The notes beneath the pieces were generated by a model. It ran no database searches. It saw only the letters and a list, made by a program, of their open reading frames with translations, and was not told where the DNA came from. Shown here piece by piece: positions 1-12,841 of a stretch of 38,310 bases of DNA. A program made the position numbers and the translations under genes. Numbering within the stretch: position 1 is the first letter of the stretch; every line of letters starts with the position of its first letter. Source of the DNA: Anaeromyces robustus (Eukaryota > Neocallimastigomycota > Neocallimastigomycetes > Neocallimastigales > Neocallimastigaceae); NCBI GenBank assembly GCA_002104895.1, contig MCFG01000327.1, forward strand, positions 42,501 to 80,810. Direction: 5' to 3'.

Positions 1-1
1 T

Positions 2-560
2 GATGATTTTAAAAGAATCATTACTCCAAAAAATTCCAATTACATTATTAGTAAAAATTTTATTGTAAAAGAAGGATTAATATTAAAACTAATCAAGGAA
101 AATAAATTTTATTTTTTAAAAATTCTTTTTTCTAACTATATTTATAATAATACCTTTATTATAAATTTACTTATTCATTCTAAACGTGACATTCCCCTTT
201 CTACTCAACAGTTGAAAAATTTTATGGATAAAGAACATAGTAAAATTATTATTAATCAAGACATTTATAAATCCATATTAAAAAAAATTAAAATTGATGA
301 AAAGAAGAGTGAAATAAAAAATACTAATAATAATAATAAAAAAAATGAAAATAACTTACTCTATCAATTGGTATATTTATTTTATATGAATGACTTTCGA
401 GATAAAGATGTTAAATCATTTGAATTTTATAAGATTATACGAAGTCAAGAAATAAATTACGTAAATGAATTTATAGAAAAAAATAAAGATAATACAATAA
501 ATAAAGTAAAAGGATTAATTAAGAGAATTGAAAATAATAATAATAATAATACCATTATTG

Positions 561-596
<36 letters not shown>

Positions 597-1355
597 CATT
601 TTTAAATTTGTTAAAAAATTCAGTAAAAAATTATGAAATAGAAAAAAAAATGATTAATATCATCAAACAAAATAATGATATAGAACTTGAAAAATATATC
701 AAAGAAAATAATATAAAATTTACAAATCCTGAAGGAGAATATAAAAATTTAGGTATTAATGATAATGAAATTATAATTAATGCTTTTACTTTAAAAAATA
801 AAAATATCTTTAAAGTGATAATCGATCATGGAGCTACTATAAATATTAATAATAATAATAATAATAATAATCAACATATTAAAATGATATTAACAAATAT
901 TCTTCGAAAAAATGATAATGAAAATAATTCATTTTTAAAATATTTAATTGATTTAGGTATGATGATAAAGGATCATTTTTTATTAGAAGAAACGATTAGA
1001 ACTAATAATATAGAAATAATGAAATATTTAATGAATCATGGTGTAGATGCTCATAAAAGTAATGTATTAAATTTAATTTTAGTTAATTTTTCAATGGATA
1101 ATACCTGTAAAGAAAATTTAATAAAATATTTTATTGAATATGGCGTAGAATTAAATTCAAATGATCAATATAGTCATCCATTAATTTATTCGGTTAATAA
1201 TAATAATGATGATGATGATGATAATGATAATGATAATGGTAATGATGATAATGGTGATAGTAATGATAATGATAATGGTAATGATGATGATAGTAATGAT
1301 AATGATAATGATAATGGTAATGATGATGATAATAATAATAATGATAATGGCAATG

Positions 1356-1403
<48 letters not shown>

Positions 1404-2410
1404 CTAATAATAATAATAATAATAATGCTAATAATAATAATAATAATAAAAATAAAAATAAAACAAAAAATAAAAATAAAAATTTTTTGAAATATTTTGT
1501 GGAACATGGAGCTGATGTTAATTTTGAAACAAAATCTGGTTTAACTCCTTTAGTTGTAGCATCAAGTTTCAATAAAATGAAAAGTGTTAAATATTTAGTG
1601 GAACATGGAGCAGATATAAATAAAATAACAAATCATGGCACTTCTCCACTTGGTGCAGCTATTAATCATGGTGATATAGAATTAGTAAAATATTTTTTAA
1701 ATCATGGAGGTGATCTTAATCAAGCTTATTATAATAAAGAAACACCCATTATTTTAGCGATTAAACATAAAAATAAAGAAATGTTAAAATATCTTTTAAA
1801 AAATGGTAAAATGGATATTAATACTAAAAAGAATAAATTTAAAGAAAAAGAAAATCAAATTATTTTATCTCCATTAGCCTATGCGGTACGATTTGGTTAT
1901 ATAGATATAGCTAATTATTTAATTGAATGTGAAGCTGATGTAAATGATGGAGTATTAACCCAAGCCATACAAACAGGAGCATTTGATTTAGTAAAAATAT
2001 TAGTAGAAAAAGGGGGTGCAGATATTAATAAAAAAGGTTATTATGGTTATCTTCCATATTTATATTATACTACCCCATTACATACAGCTATAGAAACCAA
2101 TAATTTAGAAATAGTAAAATATTTAATTAAACATAAAGTTTTCGTTAATATGAATGATGAAGATGAAGATTCTCATTTTATATGGGCTATTACAAGTACT
2201 CATGTAGCTATCGTAAAATATTTAATAGATTATGTTATAAGTAGTTATGATCATGATAATGATCATATTAATTATTTCTTTTCAGGAAATGCTTATACCA
2301 TTAATGAAAAAATCTATTTACGAGATTTTGATGAAAATGTTTATCTTCAAAATAAATATAATATAGATAGATATGCTCAACATTTTAAAAAAATAAAAAA
2401 TAAAAAATAA
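2..2410 (+). CDS. Ankyrin-repeat protein, 5' end outside the window
   Basis: The frame is open from base 2 to the TAA at 2408-2410 (802 codons) with no stop upstream, so the true start lies left of the window. The ATG at 224 is internal, not the start. About eleven ankyrin repeats are visible. Four diverged ones lie before base 1190, with phrases such as FKVIIDHGATININ and LIKYFIEYGVELN. Seven clearer ones follow base 1480, for example VKYLVEHGADINKITNHGTS and TPLHTAIETNNLEIVKYLIK. A 90-residue Asp/Asn-rich insert sits between them. No signal peptide, membrane segment or second domain is seen, so a cytosolic protein-binding role is inferred from the repeats only. Ankyrin proteins with Asn runs are common in AT-rich gut-fungal genomes. 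Partner and function are unknown. Confidence 0.85.
1196..1479. repeat. AAT/GAT triplet tract inside the ankyrin gene
   Basis: Runs of AAT, GAT and GGT triplets encode an Asp/Asn/Gly stretch, then a nearly pure Asn run, then a Lys/Asn stretch. The tract stays in frame, so it is a low-complexity loop between ankyrin repeats and not a break. It is likely to vary in length between strains. Confidence 0.85.
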
Positions 2411-2610
2411 TAAATAATAAATAATAAAATGACAATAATAATAATAATAAATAATAATAATAATAAATAATAAAATGACAATAATAATAATAACAAATAA
2501 TAAAATGACAATAATAATAATTGTAATAAATATAAAAAGTAATAAATAATAAAATAATAATAATAATAACAAAAATAAATTAACAATATATATATATATA
2601 TAATTTTGTG

Positions 2611-2713
2611 AATAATAATAAAAGTTTTTTTTTTTTTTTTAGACTAGGATTAATCTTTATTTATATTATTAATTTAAAATAAACATACATGTGACATATA
2701 ATAATAATAAAAG
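2611..2713 (-). mobile_element. Short poly(A)-tailed retro-insert with target duplication
   Basis: On the minus strand about 58 nt run from GTCACATGTATG to AATCCTAGTCT and are followed by a poly(A) tail (the T run at 2625-2640). The insert (2625-2699) is flanked by an exact 14-bp direct repeat AATAATAATAAAAG at 2611-2624 and 2700-2713. The same 58 nt, identical in sequence, occur in the opposite orientation at 34422-34479. Poly(A), target-site duplication and small size fit a LINE-mobilised 5'-truncated copy or a very short SINE-like element. Confidence 0.75.
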
Positions 2714-2724
2714 AATTATTTAAT

Positions 2725-2767
<43 letters not shown>

Positions 2768-3273
2768 AAAAGAAAAGATATATAAACATTTTTTCATTTA
2801 TTTAATAAATAAATAAATATATATATATTTAATTTTTATGTAAATAAACAAATATATTACGATCTTTTATATATTATGTATAAAATATATTATTATAGTT
2901 TAAAAATATGATATAATTTAATAAAACGTTTTATTTATTAATAAAAAAATTAAAAAATATAAAACATGAAATGTAACATAGATAAGGTAATTATACAATA
3001 ATTACAAAAAAAAAAAAATCTAAAAATAAAAATAAACTAAATAAATAAATATAAATAATATAAATATATATATAAATATAAACATATAATTATAATTATA
3101 TATTTATATATATATATTTATATATTTTATATTTGTTTTTTTTTTTACTATTATTATTTTTTTTTTATAAGAAAAAAATTAAAAAAATTAAAAAATTAAG
3201 AAAAAAAATTTAAATTAAAAAACATAAAAACTAAAAAAATAAAAATAAAATTTATATATATATATATTTATAT
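2714..3273. other. AT-rich intergenic stretch
   Basis: It holds a poly(A) run near 2731-2765, TATATA runs and short AT repeats. No coding segment or RNA gene was seen. The right end contains the 3' UTR of the minus-strand LysM-phospholipase gene. Confidence 0.6.
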
Positions 3274-4695
3274 TTAAACATAAAATGGTATTCTAAATAA
3301 TCTTTCTTGAATAGGATAAGCACCACAATAAGCACAGGTTGGTCTTATTTCATAATCTTGACAAGCATCATAATATTCTTGGGCAAAATATTTAACAGCA
3401 GCATAAAAAGCTTGAGCTAATAATCTACATCCAAATCCATTATCTTCAACGACTTTACATACATTTTTTAAATTAATTAAAAATTGATCATCACATGAAG
3501 TTTTACCTCCATTTAAAACTCCAGATTGACATCCATAACAAAGATCATGACTATTACATGCTGGAACAAAGGTACCACGATCTTCTTCATTATAATAATC
3601 ATTAATAAATGGTATAGAACATCCATTAAGTGAAGTAAGAATATTATCTGTAGAACCAGAAGCTACTATAAATTTGGAATAACTATAATAATAATTATGT
3701 ATTTCATTAATAGTAACAGTATTTGGATTTTCACAGGATTGTAATGCTCTTTTTTCTTTAATTTTTTTATCTTCTTTCTTATCTTCTTTCTTATTATTTT
3801 CTTTTTCTTCTTCTTTTTTTCCACCATTTTTATATTCATTCATTTCTTTAATAATAAAACATTGACTAATATATATATAAAAATTAAGAAGAAAAAATAT
3901 ATAAATATAAATAATAATAAAAATAATAATAAAAATAAAAAAAAGTTAAAATATATATTAATATAAATTATATAAATTTGACTTATATTTTAAAATATAT
4001 AAATAATATATATATATTTATATATATTAAAATTTTTTAAATATTTAAATATTATTTTACCTAATACAAGAATTTAAAAAATCATCACTTTTAATGGTTT
4101 CTTTATTACTTTTTTTTAAATATTGATTATATTTATTTAAATTAAAATCTTTATTATGTTTAACAAATGTATTATATTTATTATTGGCAGTAGTACACAT
4201 ATCTTTACATTGTTCAACGGAATATTTATTATCAATAGAAGTAATAAAAGCATCTTCAAAAAAGGAATATCCTTCATTAAAACTTTCATATAATTTTTTT
4301 GCTTTATCTTTTTTAATGGATAAAACTTTTGAAATATTATTAATTTTTTTACTATCATAATTATCATTAGTAATATCAGAGGGTGTAGATTTATTTTTAT
4401 TTTTATCTTTATTATTAATTTTAATTTTATTATTATTATTATTATTATTCTTTGTAGTAAAATCTGGTTTTCCTTTGATACAAATATTTGAGCCAACCAC
4501 AAGGTTTTGACAATCCATATCTATAATATTATAAAAAAAAAAAAAAAAAAAAAAGAAAGTTTTAAATTATTTTATTAATAAATAATAACAAAAGTAATAT
4601 TTTTTTTATACATATAAAAAAATATAATACAAAACAATCATTAAAAACTTTATAAATATTAAATTAACTTTATTATAATTATTATTATTATTATA

Positions 4696-4728
<33 letters not shown>

Positions 4729-4864
4729 TGTTTATATAATATATAATTTTCATTATATATAATATAGATACTGAAATTTTAAAAAATAATTTATTTAAAT
4801 TTCATAATTTTAAAATTACAAATTACAAATTACAAATTACAAATTTCAAATTTCAAATTTCATA

Positions 4865-4898
<34 letters not shown>

Positions 4899-5153
4899 GT
4901 TATATTTTATTCATTTATTTATTTTTAATTCATTAATAAAATATTAAACAAATTTAATTATTAAAAAATTTTTTTATAAAATTTTACCTGGATTTAAAGT
5001 TTTAAAATAATTGAATGAAATTTCATGTTGAGAAGCTATCTTAAAGCATTGATCGTTTTCTTTAATAGAATATGATTCAGTACAATTAACTTTATAACCA
5101 TTAGCTAAACTTAAAATATTAGCTACTATTAAAAGAATGAATGAACTTTTCAT
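3274..5153 (-). CDS. Secreted LysM-phospholipase A2 fusion, three exons
   Basis: Exons on the minus strand are 5153-4988, 4520-4061 and 3865-3274, giving 405 codons with phases that match. Exon 1 begins with signal peptide MKSSFILLIVANILSLANG and opens a LysM domain (about residues 22-72). The domain is completed across intron 1, reading LNPDMDCQNLVVGSNICI. An Asn/Lys-rich linker and a helical segment follow. A KR site lies at residues 247-248. After it comes a Cys-rich domain with FVPACNSHDLCYGC, the catalytic His-Asp pair of phospholipase A2 (about H315/D316), resembling the fungal group XIV/conodipine type. LysM domains bind chitin or peptidoglycan GlcNAc, and PLA2 cleaves the sn-2 acyl bond. 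Release of the enzyme by a Kex2-like protease after KR is inferred. The fusion depends on the splice model; exon 3 alone would lack a signal peptide. Confidence 0.78.
3866..4060 (-). other. Intron 2 of the LysM-PLA2 gene
   Basis: The donor reads ATTAG|GTAAAAT, matching the first donor. The acceptor reads TATATTAG|TCAATG. Removal joins AG|T into a Ser codon and keeps the frame into the Lys/Glu-rich stretch before the phospholipase domain. The intron is 195 nt long. Confidence 0.72.
4521..4987 (-). other. Intron 1 of the LysM-PLA2 gene
   Basis: The donor reads CCAG|GTAAAAT and the acceptor ATTATAG|ATATGG. It splits the LysM domain inside an Asp codon (G|AT). The 467-nt intron is filled with ATT triplets and a tandem CAAATTA-type repeat near 4811-4860. 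Confidence 0.78.
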
Positions 5154-6724
5154 TTTTGAACTTTATTATATTTAAAAATTCTTAATTCCTTAATTTTAAT
5201 ATTATAATAAAAAATAAAAAAATAAAAAAATAAATATGAATGTTATTATTATTTTTATTACGATTATTAAACGTATATGAAATTTTATTAATTATCTATC
5301 TATTATTTATTTTTTTTTTATTTTTTTTTGTTCTATTTATATTTAAGAAAAAAAAAAAAAAAGATAAAAAAAGAAATAAAAAAAGAGGGTTTTTTTTTTT
5401 AACACTATAAAAAACATATATATACATTAATATTATATTATTTTATATGTAATGTAATATTATAATTATAATAAATAAAAAAATTACCCAGTTTTTGTAT
5501 TTTTGTAACTTTTATTTAATTTTGATTAAATTAAATTAAAAAAAAATTTTTTTACCAATTAAAATTATAATAAAAAGATACACGAATGAATAATATTAAA
5601 AAATATTAAAAAATATAAAGAAATATGAAAAAATAATAAAATAAAAATAAAATATATTAATAAATATATTCTTATATTTCAATGAAAAAAAGAATTACAA
5701 TAATAATAAAATAAAATAAAATAAAAAAACATATATATATAATAATATTTTTTTTTATTTTAATTTTTTGGTTAATTTTTAATATTGAATAGGAAAAAAT
5801 ATGTAGAATAAATCAATCAATAATTACTATTTTAGTATTATTAAATTTAGATCATTTTTCAAAAAATATCCCTAAAAAAAATAAAAAAAAAAAAAATTAA
5901 AAAAATTAATTAAAAAAAAATTTTTTTTTTTAATATATTAATTAAAAATTAATCAATAATTTTTTTATTCAATTTTATTTTATCTATTATTCATACTGTA
6001 CAACATCAAAAAAATTATTTATAAACTTTTTTTTTAAAAGATTTTTTAATTAATTTTAATTTTAATTATTTGAAAAGATCAAAAAATCAAAAATCAAAAA
6101 TCAAAAAACCAGTCAAATAATTTAAATTTAAATAATTAAAGAAGAGCAAAAAAAATTTTTTTTATAATTTTATTTTTTATTAATCGTTCACACCTTTTAA
6201 ATTTTTTTAACTTTTATATATATATTTTTTTATTTTTGAATTAATTTATAAAAAAATAAGTAAATAATAAAAATATAAATAAATAAATAAATAAATAAAT
6301 AATAATGTAATAACAATAAAGTAATTATTATTATTATTACATTACTATTTTTATAATTTAATACTTTAATCAATTAAATTATGATTATTTAATAATATAA
6401 AAATGTAATAATTATTATCTTGATATATAATTTTATTAAAAATTCTATTAATATTTTGTCAATATTATTATATATAAAACTTTTATTACATTAATACTAT
6501 TTAAATAATATTTAATTATAACTAAAAAATATATATATATATATATTGAATTAAATTTAAAGAAGATTCATTTCCACCTTCGTTTTTTGTAATTAAATAA
6601 ATAAATAAAAATTGTAAATAAAATTAATAAAATTATTTTATAAAAAAAAAAGAAAGTAATAAAAAAAATTTTTTTAAAAAAAGAAAAGAAACTATAAAAT
6701 ATTTACCATTTATAAATGAATTGA
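5154..6724. other. AT-rich intergenic stretch
   Basis: The region contains A/T runs, AAAT repeats near 6275-6305 and short palindromes. The left end should hold the promoter of the minus-strand LysM-PLA2 gene. No gene or RNA was recognised. Confidence 0.55.
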
Positions 6725-7045
6725 TTTGATAACATTGGATACTTGATAACATCAATAGCTGGTTTACCAATAAATGGATGATATCAATATATAGTAAATC
6801 ATGTTAAAGTTATAGATTAATTACTTGGAATAATTGGAAACAACTTTAATAATGAATATGTAGGAATTTAAAATGGAAATCTTATGAATGGTGTTGTTAT
6901 TTCAGGAGAAGTAACATATAAAATCCATATTTTAAATGGAAAATGGTTAACAACCGTAAATGAATATAATATCAATAAATCTATAAACAGTTACACTAGA
7001 AATTTTGGTAAAAGAATTAATATTATTATGATAAATGAATGGTAA
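6725..7045 (+). pseudogene. Decayed secreted-protein fragment (YKIH/GKWL repeat)
   Basis: One frame keeps protein-like sequence for about 105 codons but carries three internal stops before its final TAA at 7043. The clearest part reads GEVTYKIHILNGKWLTTVNE, followed by an Asn-rich, Tyr-containing stretch ending NEW. An upstream segment repeats the plan (QYIVNHVKVI, then GIIGNNFNNEYVGI). The pattern recalls the repeated YRVH...GWL...GYAG modules that follow catalytic domains in some bacterial-like secreted hydrolases. That match is from memory and unverified. No start codon or signal peptide remains. Confidence 0.5.
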
Positions 7046-8325
7046 ATAAATAATAAAAATATAAAAGATTAAAAAGAAGATAATATTTATAAATTAAATT
7101 ATATCTATAATTTTTGAAAAACGTATAAAATAATAGATATCTATAATTTTTGAAAACGTATAAAATTTAATTTTTTATATATTTATTTTTTTTATTTTGT
7201 TTGCTTTTTTTTTATTTTTTTATTTTGTTTTTTGTTTTTCGTTTTTTTTTTATTTTTTTATGTTTTTTTTTTTTTATTTTTTTATTTTTATATTTTTTTA
7301 TTTTTGAATCTTTTTACTTTTGAATAAAAATGTTATATTAATATTAAAATATTATAGAATATACAGAATATAATAATTCATAGTTTATTAAATAAATAAA
7401 AAAAATATTTATTTTACAAGATTTAATTAAAATATTATTATTAATTTTCTTTTTTTATTAAATTATAAAAAGATTATATAATTATTATATCTATTAAGAA
7501 AAAAAATTTTTTTTTGATATATAATAATATGATGTTACAAAATTAAGTAAATAGTAACTTTCTAAATATATATGATAAAAAATATTTCTTATCTTGTAAT
7601 ATATAATAAATACAATGTGTTGATGCTATAAGTAAACGTAAAGTTTGTGAGTACGTTTTTTTAAGTAACGTATTGATATAACAATAATAGTATCATAAAC
7701 ATTGTATAACAGTATGTAATACAATATATTTGACCTCCTCTTAACGAGAATGTAGGATCTTTACAAAAATGTAAAATATATAGTTGCACCAAGGGCATAG
7801 ACGATAAAATGTTAATGTAGAGAATTAAATTTCAATATATTTATATGTTTCAATGTTTTTTTTTAAAAAAATTTCTTTATTACTTCTCTTAAACCACTAA
7901 ATTGATATATTATAATATATATTTTATAAACTTTAAACTTATAATACATGTTATACATACATGTTATACTTAATATGTTATATCATGTTATATTTATACT
8001 TATTATATATAATTAAAATCTCTATAAACATATATACATAGAGTAATAGAATATTTCATATATATATATATAAATAATAAGATATAATAATCCATTAATA
8101 TTTATAAAAGAACATATATAGGCTTTTTATACTGGAAATATCTAATTATAACTATGACTGCAATCTACATTTTTACTAGGATATTATTATAAATTATAAT
8201 AGTTTTTAGTTATTCAGTCTTATATGAATTAATAAAAGTATATATATAAAAAAATATACAAATAAAATAAAAAATAAAATTATATCAAAAAAAAAAAAAA
8301 AAAAAACAAAATTTAATATATTAAA
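7046..8325. other. Intergenic region upstream of the subtilase
   Basis: From about 7533 to 8220 the composition is less monotonous (for example GACCTCCTCTTAACGAGAATG near 7731), but no frame stays open. It may be decayed mobile or genic DNA. TATA-like TATATATAAAA near 8240-8250 and an A run at 8287-8306 could form the promoter and leader of the protease gene. Confidence 0.4.
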
Positions 8326-8920
8326 ATGAATAATTACTATTTAGTATTTATAGTTATTTTACTATTTGATTGTTTTGCTGGTATTTATGCCAAAACTACA
8401 AAGAATGAAAATTACATTGTGGCAATTTCCAGAAACAAAAATGATAAGAATTATGATGATATGGATGAAAAACATCAAAAAGAATTTGATGAATATATAA
8501 ATGATAAAATGAATGAAATTTATGATGTTATCGAAAAAAATAAAGATACTTATATTTTAGGTAATGGAAAACAAGATGAAAAATTAGATGAATTAAAGTC
8601 TATTCCTTTATCGAAACGTTCAGATAAATCTAAAGCTAAATTTCTTTTTAAAAATGAAGTAAGAAGTAATCAAAAAATTTTTGAAAAATATTCTTCAAAA
8701 TTTTCTAAACGTTCAGATAATTCCACAATAGAATATATTCCTATTGACTCTGCATTAGTTAATTATATTTGTCCAATTTCAAATTTTTATGCAATTAGTG
8801 TATATCTTTCAGAAAAAACTGCAAAAATAGTATGTGGAATGGATTACGTACTATTTTGTGAAAAAGATAAAACATACTCTCAAAAATCAAAATTTAAACG
8901 TTCTACCTCTATTAATGATG

Positions 8921-8995
<75 letters not shown>

Positions 8996-11900
8996 GCAAT
9001 ATAGTTACATCTGATAATAATAATAATAATTCAAGTATTTATTATGATATTAATGCTATTAAAAAAGAAACTAAATGGTCAGATGTTAGTGTTCAACAAA
9101 TTTCATATAATCCATATGAAGTTTCACAAGGAATTACACCACAAACTCCATATCATTTATCTTTAATTTCTCAAAGTCCTTTAGTTAATCCAAATAAGCA
9201 ATTAGATACAAATTTTTATTATCCAAGTTCAGCAAGTAAAGGTATTGATATTTATTTAATTGATGCCGGTTTAATAAATAAACATGAAGATTATGATACA
9301 TATAAAGGAACCTCAGATGAACGTGTTGTAACATGTGATGCTATTATTACAGGTCATACAGTTCATTTTACAACTGGCGAAGAAAAGAATAATTGTGTTG
9401 GTTCAGAAAGTCTTCTACATCATGGTTTAATGGTTACTTCTATTTCAGGTGAAACTATAAATGGCGTTGCTAAAAAGGCAAATCTTCATATGATTGCTAT
9501 TGATGATACTGCTGTTAATATTTTAAGAGGTTTTGATATTATTTTACAAAGAGGTAAACCACATAAAACAGTTATTAGTTTATCTACAGGTGATATTGGA
9601 AATTATACTACAGCAGGAAAATTTAAATTGACTGAATTAATTAATAAAGGATTTATTGTTGTTGTTGCTGCTGGTAATGAAAGTACTAATTGTTGTGAAG
9701 ATAAATCTAGTTCTAATTTTTATTCTTATGCAGGATATCGTAAAGCTATCACTGTTGGTGCTACAGAAACAAAATTAAATGGTTATGGATTGGATATTGC
9801 TGACTATTCAAATTATGGAGATTGTATTGATATTTATGCTCCAGGTAGTGTAACTTATCCTAAATTTAATAATGATGGTACTTTTAGAGGTATGGATGAT
9901 GCTATGGGAACATCATGTTCTACACCACTTGCTGCAGGTGTTGTTGCTTCTATTATGTCAGAACATCCTGAAATTGAATTTGATAATGATAAAATGAAAA
10001 AAACATTAATTGAAATGTCTATTAAAAATGCCATTGATTTTAAAAATTTAGATACTACAAATGATACTCCTAATAGATTTATTAATAATGGTAAACAAAG
10101 TAATTATTATCCAGATCAAAATGTTCAATGTGGTAAAAATTCAAAAGATGGAAATATTTGTTCTGATGGATGTTGTACTAAAGAAGGAAAATGTATAACA
10201 TTTGAAAATCATCCAGGTGATCAATGTTTTATTGAAAATGGATGCCAAAGTGAATTTGGATATTGTACAACAAAAGAAAAATCTATAGAAGATTGTGAAA
10301 AAGAATTAAAAGAAAATGAAGAACGTTTAATAAAAATTAATGAAAATAAAAATGAAGAATTCGTTAACCAATGTTATATTTTTGAATCAGAAAAGTGTCA
10401 AAAATTTTATAAAAATCAAATAAGCAATCAATCCATCTGTTCAATAATTAAAAATTATCAAAAATTTGATTATATTGATGATTTCGATATAGATAAATAT
10501 ATTAAATATTCTAAAAATTGTAATAATTTATTACATAATGATAAGAAAAATTGTGAAAATCATATTATGAATAGTTTTAGTCATTGTATGATTGATAAAT
10601 ATTTCTATAATAATTATATAGATGTTGAAAATAATAACAATAATAATAATGATGATAATGATAATGATAATGATAATGATAATGATAATGGTTATGATAA
10701 TGGTTATGATGTTGAATTAAATGAAGATTCTAATTTCATTGAAAAATGTGCGTATTTTAAATCAAATAATTGTCAAAATATTTATAATGATAACAAAGAA
10801 GAAATAAAAAAAGAAATTCTCAGTAATTCTTCAGGTTTATATTTATATGAACATGGTTTTACAGATATTTTAGATATTTCAAAAGAAATGGGAAAAATAT
10901 TTGAAGATAATAGTATAATTGATTATACATTAAATACATATAAAAAAACTGAAGAAAAATGTGAATCCACCATTGAAAAAGATATGGCGTTAAAAAATTG
11001 TGATAAAGAATTGGAAAAATATAAGCAATGTATCTTTGATAAACCTGAAAATCTTACTTCGAATGAAATTGTAAAAAAATGTTATACTTATAGAAATAAT
11101 AATGATTGTTCTTCAGTAGTTGACAATTTATATGGGTATATACCAAATTGTGTTTACTCCCAACAATTTCAAAAAATTGATTTATTAGACAAGTTACTAG
11201 AAAATATTAATAATTATGAAGAAATATGTTTAACAAATCCTCCTAAAGAAGTAAAAGAAAAATATTTATCTGATTGTAAAAAATTGTTACCACAAGAAAA
11301 TGACTGTTTATTCGATTTTAATTCAGAAATGACATTTGATGAATTAACTCAAAAATGTGCAAGATTCGAAACTAAAGGATGTTACGATTTAATGGATTTT
11401 GAAAAACTCGCATATAGTGTTCCATGTCATTTTGAACAAAGTATTTATAAAGAAAATTCTATTGCTTCAAAAATTCAATCAATATTTTATGATGAAATAT
11501 TCAACAAGAAAATCGAAGTATATAGAGAATTATGTTCTTCTATTAGTAATGAAGGTTTTCAAAATCGATACATTAATGATTGTGAAACATTATTAAAAAT
11601 GTATAATGAAAAATGTAATTTCAATGGTGATTTTCCAAAAGATGATAATAATTTGAAAAACAAATGTGAACTTTTTTCAGATTGTAAAGAAGTTTATGAA
11701 AATCCTTATAAATCAATAAAAAGCTGTATTATAGGTAAAATGTTTAAAAATATTGAAATAAAGTTTAATATATCAAATGAAAATTATGAATTTTACGAAG
11801 AAAAATGTTCTACAATTAACAATAGTAATAATAATAGTAATAATAATAATAATAATAGTAATACAGATGTTACAGATACAATCACTATAACATCTACTAC

Positions 11901-12063
11901 TTTAATTCCTACTTCAGTTACATCTATTATTACAACAACTATACCTTCTATCCCAACTTCTACTTCATCTGACATTTCTACTTCTACCACAACTATCAAA
12001 AACAAACCAAAATCAAATTGTAAAATTACTAAGAAAGTAACTACGTTTAAAATAAAAAAATAA
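8326..12063 (+). CDS. Secreted subtilisin-like serine protease with CBM18
   Basis: A 1245-residue single-exon protein. MNNYYLVFIVILLFDCFAGIYA is a signal peptide. It is followed by an inhibitor-I9-like propeptide (YIVAISRNKND...) with several KR processing sites and a poly-Asn run near residues 200-224. The S8 catalytic domain keeps Asp313 (IDAG), His366 (HGLMV), oxyanion Asn451 (AAGNES) and Ser530 (GTSCSTPLAAG), the proteinase-K pattern, so it should be active. Residues 602-647 form a chitin-binding type 1 module (CBM18) ending GCQSEFGYC. Five Cys-rich repeats start near C657, C743, C892, C984 and C1086, and a Thr/Ser-rich tail ends the protein. It probably acts outside the cell or at the chitinous wall. 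At over 1200 residues it is roughly three times the usual fungal S8 protease. Confidence 0.92.
8916..8995. repeat. AAT triplet run in the protease gene
   Basis: An almost pure AAT run encodes about 23 consecutive Asn residues between the propeptide and the catalytic domain, just after a KFKR processing site. It stays in frame. Confidence 0.85.
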
Positions 12064-12841
12064 AAAAAAAAAAAAGAAAGAACATTATTTTTACCAAAAA
12101 AAATAATACATAAACAATAAAAATAGTTATTACAATAAATAAAAAGGAATTATAAAGAAAAAAATTAATAAAAAAAATTATAAAAAAATAATTATAAAGA
12201 ATAATTAAGATAATTTATATAATTTACAAATCCATTTAATTCATATATATATATATAAATATAAATTATTTTTTTATTAAAATTTCAATATTTTAAATAA
12301 TATAAATATAAATATTGGAAAATATAAATATTGGAAAATATAAATATAAAATAAAAATAACCCATCTTTTTTTATTTATATTTATATTTATATTCATAAT
12401 TTAATATATTATTTATAATGTTAATATAAATAAAATAAATATTAGAGTTATATAAATAATAATATTAATAGAAAAAAAAATTAAAATTAAAATAAAATAA
12501 AAAATTAAAATAAAAATATAAATAAAAATAAAAAGAATAAAAAAATGAATAGAAATAAATATAAAAAAATGTATATATAGAATTAATAAAAAATATTAAT
12601 ATAACATAAATAAATGTAAAAAAAATAATTAAATAAAAAAAAAATATTGTTAATAGAAAAGTAAAAATATAAATAAAGAATAATTAAAAACGAAAAATAT
12701 TAAAAATTCTGAGTTTTAATATAATAAAAATTAAACCAAAAGTAAAAAATAAAAAAAAAAAAAAAGAAAAAATATTTTCTGTTAATATTTATTATTTAAA
12801 TTAATAATAAAAAAATTAAGTATCATGAAGTGTAATAAACC
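12064..12841. other. AT-rich intergenic stretch
   Basis: 3' flank of the protease gene. It holds A-rich sequence and a small direct repeat AATATAAATATTGGAAAATA near 12300-12345. No gene was seen. Confidence 0.5.

Noticed and set aside
1181-1572. Poly-Leu/Ile/Ser frames opposite the ankyrin gene
   Set aside because: They are the antisense reading of AAT/GAT triplets that encode Asn/Asp in the real gene.
4137-4502. 121-codon minus-strand frame overlapping exon 2
   Set aside because: It is a shifted reading of the Asn/Lys linker of the LysM-PLA2 gene.
7533-8218. Possible solo LTR or other retroelement
   Set aside because: It starts TG and has mixed composition, but no matching terminal repeat, primer-binding site or convincing flanking duplication was found.
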